Source: Narthecium ossifragum (taxonomy: Eukaryota > Streptophyta > Magnoliopsida > Dioscoreales > Nartheciaceae). From it: a stretch of DNA of 64,000 bases. Location: assembly GCA_963920575.1 (NCBI GenBank), contig OY986965.1, forward strand, positions 15,204,290 through 15,268,289, written 5' to 3'. The position numbers and the translations under genes were made by a program. Numbering within the stretch: the first letter of the stretch is position 1; each line of letters begins with the position of its first letter. Positions 45,064 through 58,177 of this stretch are shown here, piece by piece. Below the pieces are notes generated by a model that saw only the letters and a list, made by a program, of their open reading frames with translations, ran no database searches and was not told where the DNA came from.

Positions 45064-45732
45064 GGATGGACGCCGGTGATGGGGACGTGCATTGTAGATG
45101 GCAGCGACGGGCAGCGATGGATGGTGGCCGGCTGGTGGAGAGAGAATTCGACAATAGAGAGAGATGAAGGTGGCTGGGGAATTTGTGGAAGATTAAGTTA
45201 CAGCTACTCCTAAATTATCATACTAATAACTCTATTTTATTCTCATAATTCGTCATGCATAAAAACCCTAATACAAGCTATAGAGGCCTCAAGAGAGTTC
45301 TACTATAACATTAATACCTTCTTACTTGGACAGCAAGTAAAAGACTCTTACTAATTCAACTCAAACTGACTCCTAATAACCATGAATGAACTAAGTAAGC
45401 TAGTGACTTGACTCAACCAAAACTAGGACTCAATTAAATAGAAACTGGCTAAGCACAAACTGAACTCAAACAAGGAAATCAACTAGGAAAGTAATTAAGA
45501 CTCAACTAAGGAAATAACCAAGTAAGGCCGGCTTGGCTAAGCCACCTCATGGGTCATGGGTCCACCCATGCTTGAGCTTGGTCTTGGAACTGGTTCAGCT
45601 CTGATTTGGCCCTAAGGCTAGCTTGGCTCAACCTGCTCCAAAGGACATGGTTGCAGCCAGCTCCTTGGTGTTGGCCTGCCCAAGCAAGGACGTGGGTCCC
45701 TTCTTGGATTGGCTCAGTTGGTCCTCGTATCA

Positions 45733-48201
45733 TCCCCTCTCCCTTCGAAATTGGCCTTGTCCTCAAGGCCTGAATTTGCTGAGGGAAAATGCTCTGCTCC
45801 TGTCGGACTCGAGTGACCTGGCCACAACTGTAGTTGTGGGCTCGGAGGTGAAAATCCTGGTCGCGCCCTCGGTGGATCAGGTGGTAATGGGGCCACTGAA
45901 TCAGGAGCCCATGCAGCTGGTCTGGAAGAAGGAATTTGAAGTGCCGGGGTATCTGGGGGTTGTTGGAACTCCAAGAAGTAAAAGACGGCTGTAGATCGGT
46001 GGCTGTGCATGTGGCTGTGCATAGTGGCTGTGCATAGTGATCGTCTGTCGTCCGGGGTCGAAGACTAGATCAACTTGAATTGAGTCCTCCCAATGTGGAA
46101 GTAGACTCAATATGGCAACTAGATACGGTGGAGAACAGTTGAGCTTGGGGCTCTCTCTGCTTTGCTCCAAAGGGATCATCACGGCTCCGGCTTCAACATC
46201 AGTCCTCATGGTCAGAGTCGACAAAGTCGTTCTAAAACTTCGAGTGGTTGATGGTTGCTGGGCGATGCTCTTGGATCTGGTGAGTTGGAAGAGGGCAACC
46301 GAATAAGGAGAGAAACTCCTTGGATAGTTGAGATCGATCATGGGATGCTTGATCAGATGTCGATGATGTGTATACGTCATCCGGAATCTGGTCTGATCTT
46401 GCTGAAGTTTGGAATTTGGCCTGACCAATTCTGATTGGCTGAGCTTTCCTGGACTTGGCCGGCTAAGATCACACCTAACTGGATTGATTCTAGCTGAATC
46501 CAACTGAGTCTGACTTAGCCAGATCTGGCCTGGATCTGTCCAAGTCTTGTAGGCTGGAAATAGAAAGAGATCTGGCAGCTGGAAGTGGTCGGAACTCAAT
46601 CGCCGGTGAGGGGTGCTCGTCGGAATTCCAATCCCATGGAGAAGAGGGAGTGAGAGGATGGGGGTTCGACCCAATGTAGTGAATCTGGATGGGTGTCAGT
46701 TCTGGTGGTTGGGGTTTGGAGCCGGGCTTGGTAATGTCGAGGAAGGGGTCAGGAGGTTTAGGGGACGGCCTTTGTTGCCCAAGAGATCCTTCAGTGGGCT
46801 GTGAGAGGAGGTCATGGTAGTCTTGGGCAGAGGTAGACCGTGACTTCCTTGAGGTTTGTCGCCTGAGTCGGGGAAGATGGAGTTGGGAGCCGGCAGGTTT
46901 GTACATGGAAGGGCTATGGGAGGAGAGGTTGGGTGGCTGTGAGGAGGACCTTGGGGGAGGTTACATGGTGCGGGGAGGGTTTGAACTAAGATGAGGTCGG
47001 TGGCTGCAGCTTCATGGATGGTGGGTAGATCGCCGGAGATGACAATCGACAATGGGGATGGTAAAGGAAGGGACGTGGGTTTGTAGGGGGAAAGAGGGTG
47101 GCCTTGGTTGGTGACGGAAGCTGCCAAAGAGGAATTGCAGGTGGGAAGGTAGGGTTTGGATGAGGGGAATAACGAAGGAGATGATGGCAGGATGTTGACT
47201 GGGCTGGGATGTGGTGTGGTTGGGTATGGGGCCAGTGGGTGTTGTTCATGGTTTGGGTCATGGGGGAGCTCGTGGGTAAGTGGAGTATGAGGAGGGCAAT
47301 AGTGGGGTTGTGGAGGAAGTGGAGTCGGAATCGTATGAGGAGTCCTAATCCAGGTTGAACTGGGGTTAGGTTCCTCAATCCAAGTGGCAGTCGGACTCCG
47401 AGTTTGACTAGGGTTCCTAGTTAGAGTAGGATTTGTAATCCTAGTCCCAGTAGGATTTGAAGTCCTAGTCCCGGTAGGATTTGGAGTCCTAGTCCCTGTA
47501 GGATTTGGAGTCCTAGTCCCAGTAGGAATTGGTGTCCAAGTCATGCCCGAAGACCAGTCGGTGTTTTCCGGGGTGGGTTGGTTGTACAATGAAGGGCTGA
47601 TAAGGAGGTGGTGTATTGTAGGGAGGATAAGGGTTGTACGGTGCATAGGGAAAAGGTAGAGGCTGATAAGGAGGTGGTGTATTGTAGGGAGGAAAAGGGT
47701 TGTACGGTACATAGGGAGGGGGCGTAGGCTGCTGGTAGGGAGGTGGGTGATAGGCCGGATATAGGGGCTGATGTGGTCGTGGTGGAAGGGTAGTGGGGCC
47801 AGGTATAGGCGGGGGGGTTGAACCGGATGGGTAGTAAACTGGTTAGGAGTAATTGGACCTGATCCAACTAGGACATAGTTGGGGTTATGGCCGGTTCCTC
47901 CTTGGATAGGGACGGCTCCATGGGAAGCTCAAGGGAAAGTAGGGTTAGGGTTAGGGTTCTCACCTTGCCTTCCTACAGATCCTAGATTCCACGTTTGCAT
48001 CTGCAACGCCATGGTCGCTACGGATTCAGAGAGTCCTTGCATAAGAGCCCGGGTCTTGTGCTGCGATGCCCGCAAGGACAGCGACGCCCTGTTGAGGCCT
48101 GCGATCAATTCGTAGGTTACGGGAAGATCCCGCTCCTGGGGAGCACTTGTAGGGGTTGCTCCTGCCATGTGGACTTTTTTCGAAAGGATTCCAGGTGGCA
48201 C
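45733..48201 (-). pseudogene. B2 internal protein, minus strand, frameshifted
   Basis: N-terminus 48201-47929: a 90-residue frame whose MAGATPTSAPQERDLP starts at 48171 (MPPGILSKKVH upstream in frame), with a helical stretch ending LQMQTWNLGSVG. Then come proline-rich repeats and the PNPTGTRT array in the frame 47712-46696, followed by Pro-rich sequence. The next frame, 46674-45901, holds SFSPYSVALFQLTRSKSIAQ and IQVDLVFDPGRQTITMH. The last frame, to 45714, has PPDPPRARPGFSPPS and GLEDKANFEGRGDD. At least three frame changes. Same layout as B1 ORF1 plus ORF2. Function unknown. Confidence 0.6.
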
Positions 48202-48708
48202 AGGTAGGAGGAAAGAGCTCTGATACCAAGTTGTTACGATGCACCTTCTCTAGGGCTTTCGTACCTGGTCTCTTGCCTAATCTCGGATCCTCCTTAGCCA
48301 AATCTATGGCTAGGTCGAGAGATACCTTTAGGGTTTTAGGAGAAGGACTGTAGGTATTCGACGAGGAAGGCGAAGACTGGAGGAGGGAGACGGACGATAA
48401 GAGGGATACCTTGCAGCTTCCTCTATGGTTGGCTGGCTTCTCTTAGAGATCCAAGCCAAGGGAGGTGGCGGAGGAGTTGCGGCGGCCAAGGATGGACGCC
48501 GGTGATGGGGACGTGCACTGTAGATGGCAGCGACGGGCGGCGAAGGATGGTGGCCGGCTGGTGGAGAGAGAATCCGGCAATAGAGAGAAATGAAGGTGGC
48601 TGGGGAATTTGTGGAAGATTAAGTTACAGCTACTCCTAGGGTTACAGCTACTCCTAAATTATCCTACTAATAACTCTATTTTATTCTAACAATTCGTCAT
48701 GCATAAAA

Positions 48709-50041
48709 TGATACGAGTCGATCCGACTCGACCAACTGGATCCGAACCCAGAAGAGGAACCAAACTGGTTCAGCCTCTTTCCTAGTTTGACTTGGACTTT
48801 CCTAGTTCAAACTAGAGTATTTAATTAGTATTTATCATTAGTCTTTTATATTTATTTGAGTCCTAGTTGATATTTGATTGTTAGGAATTAATTAAGAGTC
48901 CATTTGACTTAGGAAGTTGAGTTGAGTCAGAAAGCCTTATTACATGCTAATTAAGTAAGGGGGTTTTCTAGTTGGATTAGGACTCTGTCAAGGTCTCTAT
49001 AAAAGGACCTTAGTAGTTTGTATTAGGTTATGCATGGATGAATGATGAATAGAATTATTAAGAATAGTTGATAGAATATCATAGGAGTAGAGGTAATGTA
49101 GTTCCACAGAAATCCACGAAAATCCACCATAGATCCACCTTCTTCAGCGTCGGTCATCTTCTCCGCAGCCGGCATCGCCATCACCTTCATCTTCCTTCTC
49201 CACGCCACTTTCTCTCTCCGCCACGTCATCAACCCCACGCCACGTCACCTGCCACGTAATCATCTCCTTCCTCCCCTCTGCCTTCTTCCGTGCCCGAGCC
49301 TCACGCCGACCACCGCCGTCCAGTCTCTCCGGCCACCCCCGTCCCCGTCCAAGACCTCCATCAGCCTCCCCTTGGCACCACGACCTCGTCCAGCCGCTCC
49401 TCCACCTCCTTCGTCCTCTCCGGCGCCTTCCCCGGCAACCCGACCTTCGTCCCCATCGCCGTCAACCCCCTGTCCGATCCCTATCCCACCTCCAAACCAT
49501 CCTAAAACCCTTCCGCGACCTCCCTAAACCGATCCCAACCTTCCTAAGCCACTCCCGGAGCCTCCCTCGTCGTCTCCGATGCCGACCGACCCAACCTTCA
49601 CCGCCGTCTCCCCCAAATCCGGCCGATCAGCCACCCATCTCCCAGATCCGAGACGTTGGATCGTTTCCCCACCGTCCTACGACCTTCCCTGCCACGATCC
49701 CGACCGCCGCCGCTGCCCCTACGTCGGCGATCTACTCCCGCGAACCTCAGCCTTCAGATCCAGTCCGGTTCAGCCAGCTTGAATCAGACTCAGCCCAACC
49801 AACTGACTCAGCCACATCCAACCAATTGAACCTGGTCAACCTAATCCATATCAATTCAGACTTGACCCAGTCAAGTCCCATCCAATCATGCTCAGCCAGA
49901 TCCGATCCAGCTCAAGTCGGATCCGATTCAGCTAGCCAAATCAGCCAATTGGACTCAAATCAAGTCCGATCAGGCCGATTCTGATCGATTGGAGTAGTAG
50001 AGACCCGATACGAGAGGATTACGAGTAGACCGCTCGTATCA
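48709..50041 (+). mobile_element. Family-A solo LTR (1333 bp), target duplication TAAAA
   Basis: TGATACGAGTCG to CTCGTATCA, flanked by TAAAA at 48704-48708 and 50042-50046. It sits in the B2 5' LTR, whose sequence continues exactly across it. Confidence 0.93.
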
Positions 50042-50523
50042 TAAAAACCCTAATACAAGTTATAGAGGTCCTTTTATAGAGGCCTCAAGAGAGTTCTACT
50101 ATAACCTGAATACCTTCTTGCTTGGACAGCAAGTAAAAGACTCTTACTAATTCAACTCAAACTGACTCGTAATAACCAGGAATGAACTAAGTAAGCTAGT
50201 GACTCAACCAAAACTAGGACTCAATTAAATAGAAACTGGCTAAGCACAAACTGAACTCAAACTAGGAAATCAACTAGGAAAGCAATTAAGACTCAACTAA
50301 GGAAATAACCAAGGCCGGCCGGCTTGGCTAAGCCACCTCATGGGTCATGGGTCCACCCATGCTTGAGCTTAGTCTTGGAGCTGGTTCAGCTCTGATTTGG
50401 CCCTAAGGCTAGCTTGGCTCAACCTGCTCCAAAGGACATGGTTGCAGCCAGCTCCTTGGTGTTGGCCTGCCCAAGCAAGGACATGGGTCCCGTCTTGGAT
50501 TGGCTCAGTTGGTCCTCGTATCA

Positions 50524-50690
50524 TTGGGAGCCGGCAGGTTTGTACATGGAAGGGCTATGAGGATGACCTTGGGGGAGGTTACAAGGTGCTGGAAGGGCTT
50601 GAACTAAGATGAGGTCGGTGGCTGCAGCTTCTTGGATGGTGGGTAAATCGCCGGAGATGACAATCGACAATGGAGATGGTAAAGGAAGGG
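50524..50690 (-). mobile_element. B2 internal fragment
   Basis: 167 bp closely match 46876-47075 of the neighbouring B2 internal region (minus strand) with a small internal deletion. The B2 element at 45064-50523 therefore appears to have landed in another B2 element of which only this piece is left. Confidence 0.75.
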
Positions 50691-51742
50691 TGATACGAGG
50701 TCGAACGAAGCTCAGCCTGGGCCAGCCCAGCCCACGACAAGGAAGAAGGACTTGATCGAGTCTAGTCCTAGATGTGCAAGCCGAGCCCTAGCTGAACTGG
50801 CTTCAAGCCCAAGCCCGAGCATGGGCTGGACCAAGGAGCAGGACCCACGCCCAGGAGGAACTAAGGAGGTCCCACGCAGGTTGGACCCCACCTCCTAGCT
50901 GACCCGACCATGGACCAAGCCAAGACCAAGTCCACGCCCAAGCATGGATCCATAGTCCCGGCCTTGGAACCAGGTCCCAAGCCTAATCCGGCATTAGGGA
51001 TCCTAATCCCTAGCTGGATCACTTTCTTAGTTGGTTATTAGTTGATTTATTAGTTTGGATTATGATTGAGTCAGTTTTCTATTAGTAGTTATCTTGATTG
51101 AGTATTATTAGGAAAGGATTGTAACTTGCTGATTATAGCAAGATAGTAGTTATATGATTAGATCTTGTTGAGGCCTCTATAAAAGGACCTCCATAGCTTG
51201 TATTAGGGGGCATGACGAATTATGAGAATAAAATAGAGTTATTAGTAGGATAATTTAGGAGTAGTTGTAACCCTAGTAGTATCTGTAACTTAATCTTCCA
51301 CAAATCCCCCAGCCACCTTCATCTCTCTCTATTGTCGGATTCTCTCTCCACCATCCGACAACCATCCATCGCCGCCCGTCGCTGCCATCTACAGTGCACG
51401 TCCCCATCACCGGTGTCCATCCTTGGCCGCCGCACCTCCTCCGGCCACCTCCCTTGGCTTGGATCTACAAGAGAAGCCAACCAACCATAGAGGAAGCTGC
51501 AAGGTATCCCTCTTATCATTCGTTTTTCTCCTCCAGTCTTCGCCTTCCTCATCGAATACCTAGGGTCCTTCTCCTAAAACCCTAAAGGTATCTCTCGACC
51601 TAGCCATAGATTTGGCTAAGGAGGATCCGAGACCAGGCAAGAGACCAGGTACGAAAGCCCTTGAGAAGGTGCCCTAGAAGCTACTCTGTTGGCAGGAGTA
51701 CCAGCCTATCCTATACCGCCATCTATGATACCCCTACGATAT
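50691..51742 (+). mobile_element. Family-C 5' LTR (truncated end) and internal fragment
   Basis: The LTR starts TGATACGAGGTCGAACGA at 50691 and breaks off at GAGAAGGTG (51670). The LTR end and primer site are deleted, and internal sequence (CCCTAGAAGCTACTCTG) follows to 51742. It differs from the fragment at 19427-19708, so the two are separate copies. Confidence 0.8.
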
Positions 51743-54700
51743 TGATACGAGTCGATCCGACTCGACCAACTGGACACGAACCCAGAAGAGGAACCAAACT
51801 GTTCAACCTCTTTCCTAGTTTGACTTGGACTTTCCTAGTTCAAACTAGAGTATTTGATTAGGATTTATCATTAGTCTTTTATATTTTATTGATTCGTAGT
51901 TAATATTTGATTGTTATGAATTAATTAAGAGTCCATTTGAGTTAGGAAGTTGAGTTGAGTTTGAAACCTTATTACTTGCTAATTAAGCAAGGGGGTTTTC
52001 TAGTTGGATTAGTACTCTGTGAAGGTCTCTATAAAAGGACCTCAGTAGTTTGTATTAGGAGGAGGAATGATGAAGAAAATTATTAAGAATAGTTGATAGA
52101 ATATTATATGAGTAGAATATCATAGGAGTAGAGGTAATGTAGTTTCCACCCGAAATCCACCATAGATCCCCTTTCTTCCCCTTCGGTCATCTTCTCCGTC
52201 GCCGGCATCGCCTTCACCTTCATCTTCCTTCTTCCTGTGACTTTCTCTCTCCGCCACGTCAGCGCCACGCCAGCTTCCCTGCCACGTCACCGTCTTCTTC
52301 CTCTCTTCTCTCTCCCGTGCCCGAGCCTAACGCCGACCACCGTCTTCTTCCTCTCCGGCCGTCCCCACTACCGTCCAAGACCTCCAATCCTCTTTCCCAA
52401 GCCCCCCACGACTACGGCCAAACCTTTTCCGCCGCCCCGTTCATCTCCTCCGGCGGTATCTCCGTCCTTCCCAACTTCACCGTCGTCGACCCCTTCCAGA
52501 TCCGCAGCATCTAGCCACCCATTGGAAGATCGGATCCGATAGATCCGTTCCTTGTCTCCCCACGACCCATCCCCGACCGTTCCCGACCTTGCCATAGCCT
52601 CCTCGTCGTCCCCGACGCCGGCCGACCCAACCTTCACCGTTGTTTCCCCCAGATCCGGTCGATCCGGCATCCCTCCGCCCAATCCACTCCGGTGGATCTG
52701 TTACCCATCCAAGACCCTTCCTGCCAAGGTCCCGACCGCCGGCGACGCCCCACGGCGGCGTTCCACTCCGGTGAACCACAGCCCTTGGATCCAATCCGGT
52801 TCAGCCAGACACATAGCCCAATCCATCCACTTAACCCAATTAGACTTGATCCAATCAAGTCTAATTCCGATCAGACTCAATCCAGCCCAATCCAGTCAAT
52901 CCTGATCCAATTCCTCTAGCCAGATTTGAACTAGGTCAAGCCAGATCCGATCCAGCTAGCCAGATTCAGCCAATTGGACTCAAATCAAGTCCTATCAGGG
53001 CAATTCTGATCGATTGGAGCAGTAGAGACCCGACACGAGAGGATTACGAGTAGACCGCTCATATCAACTTGGTATCAGAGCTCCGTTCCACCGACTGTGT
53101 GGTTCAGAACCTTCTGGAAACTTCACCCATGTACGGAGTATCCCATGATGAGTGGTGGGAATAACAAATTAAGATTCTGCAGGCCGAGGTAAATCTCTGT
53201 TCAACCTTGATGGAACGTTATAGTAGGAGGGTGGAAGGCAATATCAAGGAGTTGAAGCAGATCTCCAATAGGTGGTCAACGATAACTCAGACTCCGAGGC
53301 AGACCCCTATTCCAGCTGCAATCCGGATTACGGAAGCTGACCCCGAGCCAACTCGGATGAAGACTCCGACTGCAACCCCGACCGCAACTCTGAGAGTAAC
53401 TCCAATTGTAACTCCGAGTTCAACTCCAAACCCGAGTGAAACCCTTCCTCTATCTTCCCTTGATTTTTCCGGAATTTTCCCTATTTGTTCATATTTTTCC
53501 GGAATTTTCCCTGGTTTTCTCTCTCTTCTCGGTTTGGCTCAAGCCGCAGCTCATCCCTCACCTTCCGCCCGGCTCACTCTGGAGCCGACTACCCTTCGTC
53601 CCGGCTCATCATCCGCTCCGTCAGCTCGCCCCTAAGCCGCCACCCCAACGCCGATCTCCGACGCTGTCCTCTTCTCCAATCCATCCAGTAAGCATCGGCG
53701 TCCTTCCCTGAAGCCACCGTGGCCGACAACGACCACGGAGGAAGCTCGGATCGCCGGAACCCAACTCCGGCAAAAGCCCCTATTCTGGCATCCTTCACTC
53801 CACCATATTCCGAGGTTGATCCCAAGATCAGACCTCACGAGAAAGGTCCCAAGACCTTCTCGTACCTGTTCCTGACGAGCTAAAGCACCGTCGCGGCCTA
53901 GATCCCCGACGATCTCCGGCGACGACATCCACCGCGCCGCCACCTTCAGATCCGGCGTGTACGAGGCCCAATCCGACGATCAGATCCTACGGATGGAGCC
54001 CTCACGTCCCTGCGAAGCATCCTGTGCCGTTGCCACACTCCAGCGACCCGGTTTCACCGTTGATCCAGCTCCGGCAGCTTCTCAGCCGTCCGATCAAGAC
54101 TGCAACTTGATCCAGCCATTTGATCAGCCTGATCTTCGATCCAGTGGTTCCGATCTTCGATCTGAACCTGATCCAAGAGCCCCCATCAATCAGGACCATC
54201 CAGATCAACTCCAGGTGATCAAGATGCATCCTCAGCCGTTGATCAAGCATTCAAAGGTTGATATTAGGCATGAAAGGAGCTACCCTCCATATTCAGATGC
54301 CATATTCAATCTGATCAGATCTGACTATGATGGTAATACCGGTTTGGCTCAACTGACTCAAGTCCAGATTGACACCGGTAGAGCCAACCATGTCAAATAG
54401 GTTTGGACCAGAGTACGACTCAGCAAAGCTGAAGATTCAACTTGGTTCAACCAACTTCAAGCCCAAACTAGTGCAGCAGAAGCGTGGTCCAGCCATCTTC
54501 ACTTCTGATTGGACCAAAGCCAGCTTGACCCAGATTCAAGCCAAGTCCCTGCACAGTTGATCAGACCATGAAGATCAGATCCCATCCTATGGTCATGGGC
54601 AACACTACTAATGGGACATGATGAGGATGATCCAAGAGAGCCATTGAAGATCATATTCATGGAGCTACGTGAGCCGTCAGATCGACCCCAAGATGCTCTA

Positions 54701-55272
54701 TCCTCTACACGATCCATCAGATGCTTGGTACTGCTACCACTGGACCCATCATGGGATCGACCTGGTTTCACCCCACGAGTCCAGAGCTATAGAAGCATGT
54801 TGATTCGGTCCAGCCACATAGAGCCATCCTACCTGAACTCTGGCCTTGAGGACAAGGCCAATTCTGAAGGAAGGGGGGAAGATACGAGTCGATCCGACTC
54901 GACTAACTGGGCCCGAACCCAGAAGAGGAACCAAACTGGTTCAACCTCTTTCCTAGTTTGACTTGGACTTCGCTAGTTCAAACTAGAGTATTTGATTAGG
55001 ATTTATCATTAGTCTTTTATATTTTATTGAGTCCTAGTTAATATTTGATTGTTATGAATTAATTAAGAGTCCATTTGAGTTAGGAAGTTGAGTTGAGTTG
55101 AGTTTGAAACCTAATTACTTGCTAATTAAGTAAGGGGGTTTTCTAGTTGGGTTAGGACTCTGTGAAGGTCTCTATAAAAGGACCTCAGTAGTTTGTATTA
55201 GAAGGAGGAATGATGAAGAAAATTATTAGGAATAGTTGATAGAATATCATAGGAGTAGAGGTAATGTAGTTC
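51743..55272 (+). mobile_element. Family-A element with full 5' LTR and truncated 3' LTR
   Basis: 5' LTR 51743-53066 (ends CTCATATCA, one mutation). Perfect primer site at 53070-53081. Internal 53067-54879. 3' LTR from 54880 (first base mutated, AGATACGAG) to about 55272, where it joins family-C LTR sequence. The purine run GGAAGGGGGG lies at 54869-54878. Confidence 0.87.
53130..54879 (+). pseudogene. Family-A internal protein, third copy, decayed
   Basis: MYGVSHDEWWE at 53130 is followed at once by a TAA. The coiled-coil-like part resumes at 53207 (MERYSRRVEGNIKELKQISNRW) with Thr/Pro repeats (TPTATPTATLRVTP). The C-terminal blocks are split: 53957-54400 (VDPAPAASQPSDQDCNL, ERSYPPYSDAIFNLIRS, then a stop) and 54611-54961 (MGHDEDDPREPLKIIF, SWDRPGF, LEDKANSEGRG). 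The order of blocks is the same as in the other family-A copies. Confidence 0.6.
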
Positions 55273-56079
55273 CCACGCAGGTCGGACCCCACCTCCTAGC
55301 TGACCCGACCATGGACCAAGCCAAGACCAAGTCCATGCCCAAGCATGGATCCATCGTCCCGGCCTTGGAACCATGTCCCAAGCCTAATCCGGCATTAGGG
55401 ATCATAATCCCTAGCTGGATCACTTTCTTAGTTGGTTATTAGTTGATTTATTAGTTTGGATTATGATTGAGTCAGTTTTCTATTAGTAGTTATCTTGATT
55501 GAGTCTTATTAGGAAAGGATTGTAACTTGCTGATTATAGCAAGATAGTAGTTATCTGATTAGATCTTGTTGAGGCCTCTATAAAACGACCTCCATAGCTC
55601 GTATTAGGTATGCATGACGAATTATGAGAATAAAATAGAGTTATTTGTAGGATAATTTAGGAGTAGCTGTAACCCTAGGAGTAGCTGTAACTTATTCTTC
55701 CACAAATCCCCCAGCCACCTTCATCTCTCTATAGCCGGATTCTTCTCCACCAGCCGACCACTATCATCACCACCGCTACCTGCCACCTCCGCCGTCCAAC
55801 CCCAAGTCCCCGGCGTCCCCTTGGCTGCCGTGCTTCCCTCCACCACGTTCTCCAAGGCTTGGATCTCCAAGAGAAGCCAGCCAACCCTAGAGGAGCTGCA
55901 AGGTATCCCTCTTCTCATCCGTCTCCTCCTCTAGTCTTCGCCTTCCTCGTCGAATACCTAGGGTCCTTCTCCTAAAACCCTAAAGGTATCTCTCGACCTA
56001 GCCATAGATTTGGCTAAGGAGGAGTTGAGGCCCAGCAAGAGCCCCGGTACGAAAGCCCTTGAGAAGGTGCATCGTATCA
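55273..56079 (+). mobile_element. Family-C LTR, 5' part missing
   Basis: From TCCCACGCAGGTCGGACCCC to GGTGCATCGTATCA, with the TATA block near 55578. It is followed by CATTG (56080-56084) and Tat sequence. CATTG also precedes the family-C LTR at 17462, so this may be the 3' LTR of the same insertion. Confidence 0.8.
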
Positions 56080-57332
56080 CATTGAGAGAAAACTGAATGC
56101 TGCTATCATCAAAAGAGTAGCATGAAAAATATTCAAAACCACATGGTTTCCAAACAAAAAAAATCAATCAACAAGAAACAAACACACTAAGAAGTTCAAG
56201 ATCTCTACTGGCGCAAGGACTCATAGGTCCTATCAAACTCGGCACGAACTCCTTGTGCTTTACCCGTCCCTTGGAGAGCCTCCAATGAGGTCAATGTAGA
56301 AGCAACCACCTTTTCCTCTAAAGCAATGTTTTCTTCTACCATAGTCTTCAGCTTCTGCTTCTCCACTTCCAAACGGGCTTCGAGAGCAGCAACTTCAGCT
56401 TTTTGGAGCTCCTGGCGCTCAAGATGACATCGGCGACACTCTACAGCAGTAGCCTTCTCAGATTTCGCTGCTTCAACCTTGGCAGGAACGCCGATATATC
56501 AGCGACAAGTTGGCGTAATGCTACCTCTTCTCTGCATAATTCCTTATCATAGGAGGATACCTGCGACAAAAGTAATTCCAAGATTCCTCTCAAAGAAGCT
56601 GAGCTAGACTCTCGATCAGGCAATGCTACAAGCAAATCATTGATCCGCTGCTCCAGCTTTCTGATATCTTGAGAAATATCGACACTAAGGTCTTCTCAAG
56701 CTCTCTGAACGCACCATCAACTCGCTCGTTCAAAGCAGGTTCGGAGGGAATAATAGGCGTAGAAGAAGCGTCAAAAGCTAAGCTATTCCGGTCTCAACCT
56801 CCTCAAGAACTGGGGTAGAAACAACCCCCTTAGAAATATCCGCCCCAGAGACACTAGATGTCGAAGCCATTGTACCTTCGTCAACCGGTGTAGGAGCCGC
56901 CTCGCTATCACTAGAGGTAGAAACTCCTCTATGAAGATTCCTGTCTACATCATCATCATCAAATTGGAGAGATCTCGCCACAATCCGGGTCGAAGTAGGA
57001 AGAATGTCCGAAAGAGTACCTATGACCTCTGCAGAAGAAAAATCAGCCGCGGGACTTGGGCCAACCCCAAGAGCGCCAGCAGCTTTCGCTCGCTTTCTTC
57101 TAGAATCTCCACGAACCTCTTGAGCAGGAAAAGCAAGCGTCACCCTTTTGCTCGAAGTCATCGGCCCATCTGAAATCGAAAGTTCTCGGTTTCCCCGATT
57201 AGAACGATCGGATGCTTTCCCAGCAGAATGATCAGCTTTCTTCCGACGCGAATGATCATGGCCTGATTTCTCCCGTGGTCGACGATCATTGTTAGATCTC
57301 TTCTTCCGAAGGGGAGACTGATCAACAACGCC

Positions 57333-57410
57333 CTAAAAAAGAAAGAAAGGAGAATGATCAGAATGTAAAGTCATGACATCAAAAAAAGAATTAAATAAAT
57401 AAATACATAC
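57333..57410 (-). other. Intron of the Tat antisense gene
   Basis: On the minus strand it starts GTATGTATTT and ends TTCTTTTTTAG (78 nt, A/T-rich), and it separates two conserved coding blocks. The same intron is in copy 1 at 21639-21715 (77 nt). Splice use is inferred from the consensus ends. Confidence 0.65.
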
Positions 57411-58177
57411 CTCTTCAGGGGAAATTCCTGTGAGGTTATAAAATTGCTCCCAGCCAAGCTTCAATCTCTTCCCGAAAGCAAGCATAAAGCTATCATCAGC
57501 CTTTTCTAGGGCATGAATTTTAGCCAATGCTTCCTCAGAGTCTGCCTCACGTAGCGACTTCCAACAGTTAGGAAAAGGAGCGCTATGATATGCAAGGGAC
57601 AGTCTCGCCTCTAATGACAACTGACTCCGAGAGCCTTTGCGATTCAAGCGCGCCAGTGTTTCGGTGAAGAAAACACGTGTTTCTTTCACCCACCACCCCG
57701 TCCAGTAATGAGAAAGCCTCTCGATTCGAGAATCGGAGGGGAGCATGAATCATTTCTCACTGTTCTTCCGCAGTAAATGATCCCAATGCCCAACGAGAAC
57801 TCCCGGACGATTCTCCTCCAAAGGGTATATAAACCTTCCTTTGGGGCTCCCTGATCAAGCCCAAATTGTCGCACTACACGGTGCGGGTTATATGGCTCGG
57901 CATACATCGTCGATACCGTAGAAACCAATCGGAGGAGAAGAACACCTCGGCGAATAGCGATAACAAACGTTCAACATGGCGACGGTTGGAACCCGATGCA
58001 CGATACCATCTTGCATTTAGTGTCCCCCATAAAAACACAGGAGGACGAAAACAAAAATTCTCGTTGACGTCTAGTCAACTTCTGACTTCTCTGTCAGAAA
58101 ATGCCACGGGCTCGCGAAACATTAGATGCTTCAAATCCGGCATACTAGTCGGCTCGCAATCAGCATCCGGGAGAATC

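Larger units (their letters stand above)
45064..50523 (-). mobile_element. B2 element, minus strand, with truncated 3' LTR and split 5' LTR
   Basis: 3' LTR 45064-45732 lacks about 260 bp. Internal 45733-48231. 5' LTR 48232-50523 is split by a family-A solo LTR, with net length about 954 bp. Primer site (perfect) at 48217-48228. The purine tract lies just above 45733. Because its internal region is uninterrupted, this copy served to prove the B1 insertion in the other B2 element. The left end is fused to Athila gag through a shared AAGGAT, suggesting deletion by short homology. Confidence 0.85.
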
